Assembly: GCF_000002985.6 (NCBI RefSeq)
Contig: NC_003283.11
Coordinates: forward strand, 12,958,001-13,022,000
Direction: 5' to 3'
Length of the DNA: 64,000 bases
DNA from: Caenorhabditis elegans
Lineage: Eukaryota > Nematoda > Chromadorea > Rhabditida > Rhabditidae
A program made the position numbers and the translations under genes. Under the pieces are notes generated by a model. The model worked only from the letters and a program-made list of their open reading frames with translations, did no database searches and had not been told where the DNA came from. Of this stretch, positions 58,473 to 64,000 are shown piece by piece. Each line of letters opens with the position of its first letter. Within the stretch, counting starts at the first letter, position 1.

Positions 58473-61087
58473 GAAATGGAACATCGATCTATGAAAGTAA
58501 TGAATTGTTCGTCCGTGTATTAAGTTATTTCTCGATGTTCCTTTTTCGTTGTTTCTCAGTGTCCTTTTATTTTCTCTAAAAATGTTTTCAACAATTCACA
58601 ACCAATACTTGTATGTCAGTACTGTAATTTCAAAAAGCATAAACCTTTTTTCTATTTAACTCTTTGCAACCAAAACACCTTTAATCTCGATTTCATCACA
58701 ACCAACGGATGCCTTTAATTGTATGTATCCTGCCATCCTTCTATCCCCATTTCTCCCATTTTCTTTCCCCTCCATTTCAGTTTTAATTACGCATCGTCAC
58801 ATTCCATTTGACGGCCACAAGCTCGTCTCTTCCACGACCATCTAACCGGCCAATTGTTTATGGTGAAATGCACATTTTCATGCGCACACGCATGTCAAAA
58901 TAGTTCATCATTTTATAAAGTCTCGCCCCGAGATGTTCGTCTGATTAATCGGTAGAGAGTCAGAAGGCTCAAGCGGATGGGGGTGAAAGAGCACATATAT
59001 TTGATCGATGAGTTTCAATATGTTCACCGCAAATGGTTATGTGACATGGAAAGACGACTGACATGGATTGAATGTAATAAAATGGAGCACCTGAATTGAA
59101 AAAGCTTGGTTGATTGCGAAATTTAAAGAAAGAAAAATTAATTAATTTTCATGGTTTTGTTAAGGAATACCAATTGAATATGTTGAAATTTTATGAAAAT
59201 AACAGGTTATGAAATTTTGTTTTAGAATACTGCGTGATATTTGTAACTTGGCAATAGCTAACATTCAACTTAAACCCAAATTTTTTCAACCCAAAAATTC
59301 TCGTTTCAGAAAAAAGAAAGACAAACTTTGAAAACGATTAAACAAAAGCAGCGAAGGGTTTGTAGATGTAACTAATTTTATTCCTACAAAACAGAGCAGT
59401 TTTCAGGTAACTTATTTCTCTCGAAGAATTATAAAAATATGGAAGAAACCAGGAATGCGTGGCAATTATCAAAACTGTTGCCAAAATTGAGAATTGCCGA
59501 TTGAGAACTTTAATGTTTTTTTTTTGAGTTTCTAAAAAGGTTTGAAAATTGTTGGAAATTCCATAAACCAGCTAATTGCGAAAATCACCGACGCAAAAAA
59601 TTCCAAGAGGTACAAGAAGCTTCAGCTTTAAAACCAAAAAGTCAATAAATAGGTGAAGGTCATTTTGACAATTTCGACCAATTGTTTTAAACATTCAGCT
59701 TAAACATTCATGAATTAAATCGTTAAAAATTAAATGCCCCAAGTTATGCAACGCTCTTTTCTTGGCTTTTCGTTTTTTAATATTACTTATCTGGAACTTT
59801 TTGGAATTTTCACATAAACCGTTTGAGTTGTTACTTCAACGACAACGAAATTCCCTTTGAGAAATTAGCTAAAAATTTCCGATTAACAGTACGTTTATGT
59901 TTCCTATTTCCGGAAGTTTCAATTGTTAGCTCTCTTTGTTTCATGTTTTTCCCATTGATTTTTCCTCCATTCTTTCAATTTTTTTGCTATCCGATCCTTC
60001 TTCCAATTTCCGTTGAAAATTCAAACCAACAAAACTACAACTCAACTCGATGATGCTCTTTCTCCGGGGAATCAAGCAACAACACTACTCGTCGCGGAGA
60101 AAAATGAGTTGTGGCTATTCTGACACTGAAAAATATGCAAATTTGGTATAGAAACGAGCTGTCCGACAAGATGACACAACGGGAAAACTAATGAGGAGCG
60201 GAAGGGGAAAAACAGACAAAAAAGAAAACAAAAACAAAAAAAGAAAGTGAACAAAGATGCATCTTTCAAACAAACAAAAAACAGTGTCTATAAATGTATT
60301 CAAAGCAATTAGATATGCAACCTATTCTTCGAAGAACACCTGCCTGACGCCGTTCCGACGAGAACGAGGGACACATAATATGCCTTTTTCGGCTTTGCTT
60401 AATTGACCGAGAGAAACAATATGGTGGCAGGAAGGACAGAAAATCGGTTTATGACCAATCGGCGGACACATGGCTCCATGACTGGCTCCAGAGGATTAGC
60501 AAAAAGATGATTATAAATAGAGAATGGAGAGAGAGACTGTCGCAATACAAATTCCGAAAGCAATTAAAGTCGAATAATTGACTTGAATGTTGCAATTGGG
60601 AAAGATTTATGGAGACCACGGCATTCGGCATTAGGCACGAGGTAGGCGTAGGTATTCCTTAAGAAAAAAACTAACCAAACAAATCATCAATCTCCCCCAG
60701 CGAAGAAAACCAAAAACAATATATTTTCTATACCTCTGAATCTATAATCAACCAAAGTCCCATAGCTCTCTCCCCTATAACGTCTGATTATAAACTCTCC
60801 CACGTCCCTTTCTCCTTTCCCCAGATATCATATATTTCTCATTTCCGGCTCACTATCAATGCGCGAACATGAGCTTCTCCTCCTCTTCTTCCAAACGAGA
60901 CATAAATTAGCTGATACAACCCTTTGCTCTTTTCACCTCATATGTCCATTGGCAGCTGGTCAGTTCTTCTTCCAAAGAGACGCAGAAAGAGTGCCACCCA
61001 ACCTAGACCACGCCTCCATTTCTATTCGGACACCGCACCCGCCACTGACATTCACATTCAACTGCATCGATGTCATGAAGAGAAATA
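58473..61087. other. Upstream region of fmi-1
   Basis: 2.6 kb between the PLA2-like gene and fmi-1, same strand. AT-rich with a GC-richer, pyrimidine-rich block just before the fmi-1 start (about 60760-61080) and another at 58800-58960. Short open frames lack homology. No gene is supported. Confidence 0.5.
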
Positions 61088-62638
61088 ATGATGCTTGACA
61101 GAATTATGTTTCTTTTATTTTTTATCTTATCACTAGTGATAGGTAGTTTTAGTGAGTATTTGGATGATAAATATTATTCAACTAATTCTATTGATGTGGT
61201 CTGTAAGCCATGTGCAGTCCCATCAAGTAATTCTGTAATATGGCTACCAGCTTCACGTCCTCCATGTCTACACCCCGGTCAACCAATCATTCATTGGCCT
61301 GATTTATCTGATAACTTGGCTTGTCCTGTTCCTGGTCTTCCAGATTCTGTCCATTCTTCGCAAATTTCATTGCTAGAAGGAGAAGGACTTTTGTTAACAA
61401 AAGAGAGAATTTGCTTTTTTGATGGTCCAATCGATTTTCATTATGATTATGTTTGTGATGGAAAACTTTATCGATCAAAAATGAGAATAGGACATTCCAT
61501 TGCTTCGAAGAAAAAGTTGGAAACCAGAAGAACAAAGAGATGGGCGAGAAGGAGAAATCCCGATGCAAATGCTGTTCATTTTCAACAAGAGAAGTGAGTA
61601 TTAAATTTGAAAAGTTTAGTTTTAGAACCGATGTACATTGCTACATGCGAATTTTGTTATTGCAATTTTTTGAAAATGTGAAACGTCTCCTTAAAAGCGC
61701 ACGTTGTTTTTTTGAGCTGGTTTTGCCACGATCTCAGCCATTATGGTCGCTAGAACTCAAATTTAACACGACTGTTCTTGAAATGTCGAAGCTAAAGTTT
61801 ATGAAAATTGTAAATAAAGAAACAATTTCATAATAAATAGTTTTACATCAAGGCCCCCATTTTTGCGAATTCACAATAAAAAATGTTCTCAAAACTTTAT
61901 TTTTCAGATATGTAAAAGAATTACCAGAAGATACTCCAATTGAAACAATAATTGCATCTGTAAAAGCCTCACATGCTTCATCTCAACCTCTTTACTACTC
62001 AATGGTTGCTCCACAAGATTCTCGATCTCAAAACTTGTTCACCTTGGATACTGTAAGTTTTTCCGAGATTCCCATCTAAAAACTTACTTCTTAATTCTAT
62101 TTATATATCAAACTATACTTTTATACTACTAACAAACTCAGAAAAAGTGCCTCTAAGGAACTTGAACACACAAACGCAATTATCTATGAATGCTTTCTAG
62201 TGAGAAAAAGCGGACGGCTGCTCGCTCTGGAAAAATAATGCAATTTTTGCAGATGAGTGGAGAGATTCGTTTGGCCAAAAGTATGGACCGAGAAGTTCTT
62301 GATAAACATATACTGAAGGTGGGTAATTTGTTGTGATGTGGAGCACTAGAGCTGCAAAATTATCGAGGAAAAATATTTTGTTGTTAGAAAAAACTTTGGA
62401 ATATTTATTACCGAATTTAAACTTTTTTTAAAAATGTGCACACACAGATAATTTAGAAAATCTCATTGTTTAACAATTCCCTTTCATTATATATTTTTTC
62501 CAGGTCACAGCTTACGAGAGGGTTGATCCAACAATATCGGCTAGTACGACTGTAGTTGTTCACGTTCTAGATGTTCAGGACAATAGCCCGATTTTCGAAA
62601 AAGATTCTTATTTTGGAGAAATCCGCGAAGATGCTCCG
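61088..62638 (+). CDS. fmi-1: Flamingo/CELSR-type cadherin, 5' exons only
   Basis: Four predicted exons (61088-61593, 61908-62052, 62253-62318, 62504-62638), all in frame, give the first 284 residues; the gene continues past the right edge after a donor at 62639. The signal peptide is MMLDRIMFLLFFILSLVIGS. A Cys-rich pre-cadherin region and a dibasic KKLETRRTKRWARRR stretch (a possible furin site) lead into cadherin repeat 1: VKELPEDTPIETIIASVKAS, an IRLAKSMDRE segment, VTAYERVDPTISAS and the Ca-binding linker DVQDNSPIFEKDSY. Flamingo proteins are adhesion GPCRs that guide axons and planar polarity; in C. elegans fmi-1 acts in axon navigation and synapse position. The next intron exceeds 1.3 kb. 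Identity rests on cadherin features plus recall of the locus. Confidence 0.88.
61690..61765. repeat. Dispersed 'aaaagcgcac...gccacgatctc' repeat in fmi-1 intron 1
   Basis: 'cttaaaagcgcacgttgttt' followed by 'gccacgatctcagccatta' parallels 'tttaaaggcacggttttt' plus 'tctcgccacgatctcattcg' in the shw-3 intron at about 17570-17625. Low copy divergence suggests the same repeat family. Confidence 0.55.
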
Positions 62639-64000
62639 GTGAGTCTTCTATTCAATTCATTCTTACACCCATTCCATTTTCATTCATTCATTTACACTCT
62701 GCGTATCTTGTAACTCTTATAATATTATTCTATCTCTATTCTCCTCCTATTTTCCTAATTCGAACGACGAGCTCTTCGGGTCGGTGGACGCTTCTCCGGG
62801 ACGAAACAACAGCTTGTAATTAGCGAGTGCTTTTGCATAGATAGTGTTACATTTGAAGAGACGTAAATAATATGCGCGAGAGGATTCACCTGTCAATGTG
62901 TGTGTGGATACAATACAGTTTGAAAGTGTCACTATATATTGGATTAGCCAAAGGGAAAGTGGAGAATAACGGTTGAATAAAGAAATAATAAATAGGTAGG
63001 ATAAAATGAATAATACGATTTTACAAAGGAAAATATGAAGACGAACAAATAGGCGTAAGAAATTTCAATTAAATCTAGCGGGATCAAATAAATGCCACTA
63101 ATGTCAACTTGTTAAGTTCTATAGTCCAGAATAGGTTCGGTTCATGCTCTTTTATGGCTGAAATACGATGCAAAAGTTTAGTTTTTGTACTGAAAGCTTC
63201 AAATTTATCGAAAAACGAAAATCATTTGAGCTGAACGTTGAAGTTGGAAATCTTCAGCTGTAACACTTTTACGGCTCATTCGGAAACACTGGAACGTATT
63301 CGTTTTCTTTATTCAAAAATTCTTCGATCTCCTCAATCTCCTTTGTTGGCATATTCTGATATTTTTGACATTTTCCAATTTAGTTCTTGCGGGCTTACCG
63401 ATTTCCATATTAATTCATTTTTTCCACGCCAAGTGCCAGTCCGAATTACTTGGTTTTTGGTATAAATTTCCATTCCATTTTCCCTGGCTCCCTCCTTCCG
63501 TCGCCTCTAATTTCCCCCGAGACACATACTCGTAGTACTCCTATTTTTGAGAGCGAGTGACCACCAGTATTCAGAAAAAAGGTTCTCAAAAAAGGTGAAG
63601 GGTGTAGCTCATAAATCAAACACACCTACTACATACTTCATCGTCTTTTGCCACTTTTCCATCTTCCAAAAGCCCCTCTTTTCGAAGCACGCAACATTGT
63701 TCCAGTCGGAAAAGATGTCTAAATCTCTCAAAATTGAATGCTACCTCATCCAAATGACCATCTGTCATCAGACGACGGCTTCACAGAGCACCCTCGAGCA
63801 GGAAAATTAGAGCCCGAAAATGAATGTTTGCCGTCCGTCAGGAAGAAGGACACCAACACCGTGTATGCATGGGTACGGGAAGAGTGTATATCAGAGTTAG
63901 AGACGCAGGTAAACACGGGAGTCAGAGACGGATGAGCCAGTAAAATTGTGAAAGCTGAAGATGAATCAAAAGAGGGTTTGAGGTTGCACAAAAGGTGGAG
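62639..64000. other. Start of a long fmi-1 intron, undefined content
   Basis: No further cadherin exon was found before the window ends. A GC-richer block lies at 62755-62910 and a second at 63660-63935; the latter has an open frame of about 65 codons ending at a GTAAAC-type donor, but no homology I recognise. It may be noncoding, an alternative exon or part of a nested gene. Confidence 0.45.

Overview
The window is animal DNA and almost certainly Caenorhabditis elegans (chromosome V, the R186/F15B9 clone region) or a very close isolate. The sequence is AT-rich. Genes are compact, with many 42-50 nt introns, TTTTCAG-type acceptors just upstream of start codons (cis- or trans-splice sites) and C. 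elegans-style palindromic repeats. I recognise the gene order mpst-like, TANGO2, srd, SRP receptor beta, mrpl-33, lin-46, pnn-1, shw-3, a TSP1 gene, a DSL gene, far-3/4/5, inft-2, a TPM/MOLO-1-like gene, a trypsin-like gene, a PLA2-like gene and fmi-1. Species and symbols come from memory of these proteins; exon structures were worked out by hand from frame and splice signals, so boundaries are predictions.

Left third (1-18.4 kb): an interspersed minisatellite, then a rhodanese-family gene cut by the left edge that appears to have an N-terminal membrane anchor. It is followed by a TANGO2 (haem-trafficking) homologue, an SRD chemoreceptor, and a likely two-gene operon (mitochondrial ribosomal bL33m, then the SRP receptor beta GTPase). 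Next come lin-46 (heterochronic gephyrin/MoeA relative, with degenerated catalytic motifs and a GC-AG intron), pinin and the Shaw-type K+ channel shw-3. The introns of shw-3 and pinin hold palindromic MITE-like elements and a dispersed repeat.

Middle (18.4-35.6 kb): about 12 kb with no supportable gene, holding a 450-bp inverted-repeat element. After it comes a small secreted thrombospondin-type-1 protein with long introns.

Right half (35.6-64 kb): a secreted DSL/EGF Notch-ligand-like protein, three clustered fatty-acid- and retinol-binding proteins, and the formin inft-2 with an antisense tRNA-Ala(AGC) in an intron and a second GC-AG intron. Then come a TPM-domain single-pass membrane protein with a Cys cluster and Gly-rich tail, a divergent S1 protease, a PLA2-like membrane protein lacking the usual catalytic Asp of the HD pair, and the 5' end of the Flamingo cadherin fmi-1, cut by the right edge.

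The genes do not form one pathway. The only co-transcription signal is mrpl-33 with the SRP receptor gene. No bacterial operon, CRISPR, phage or virus sequence was seen.
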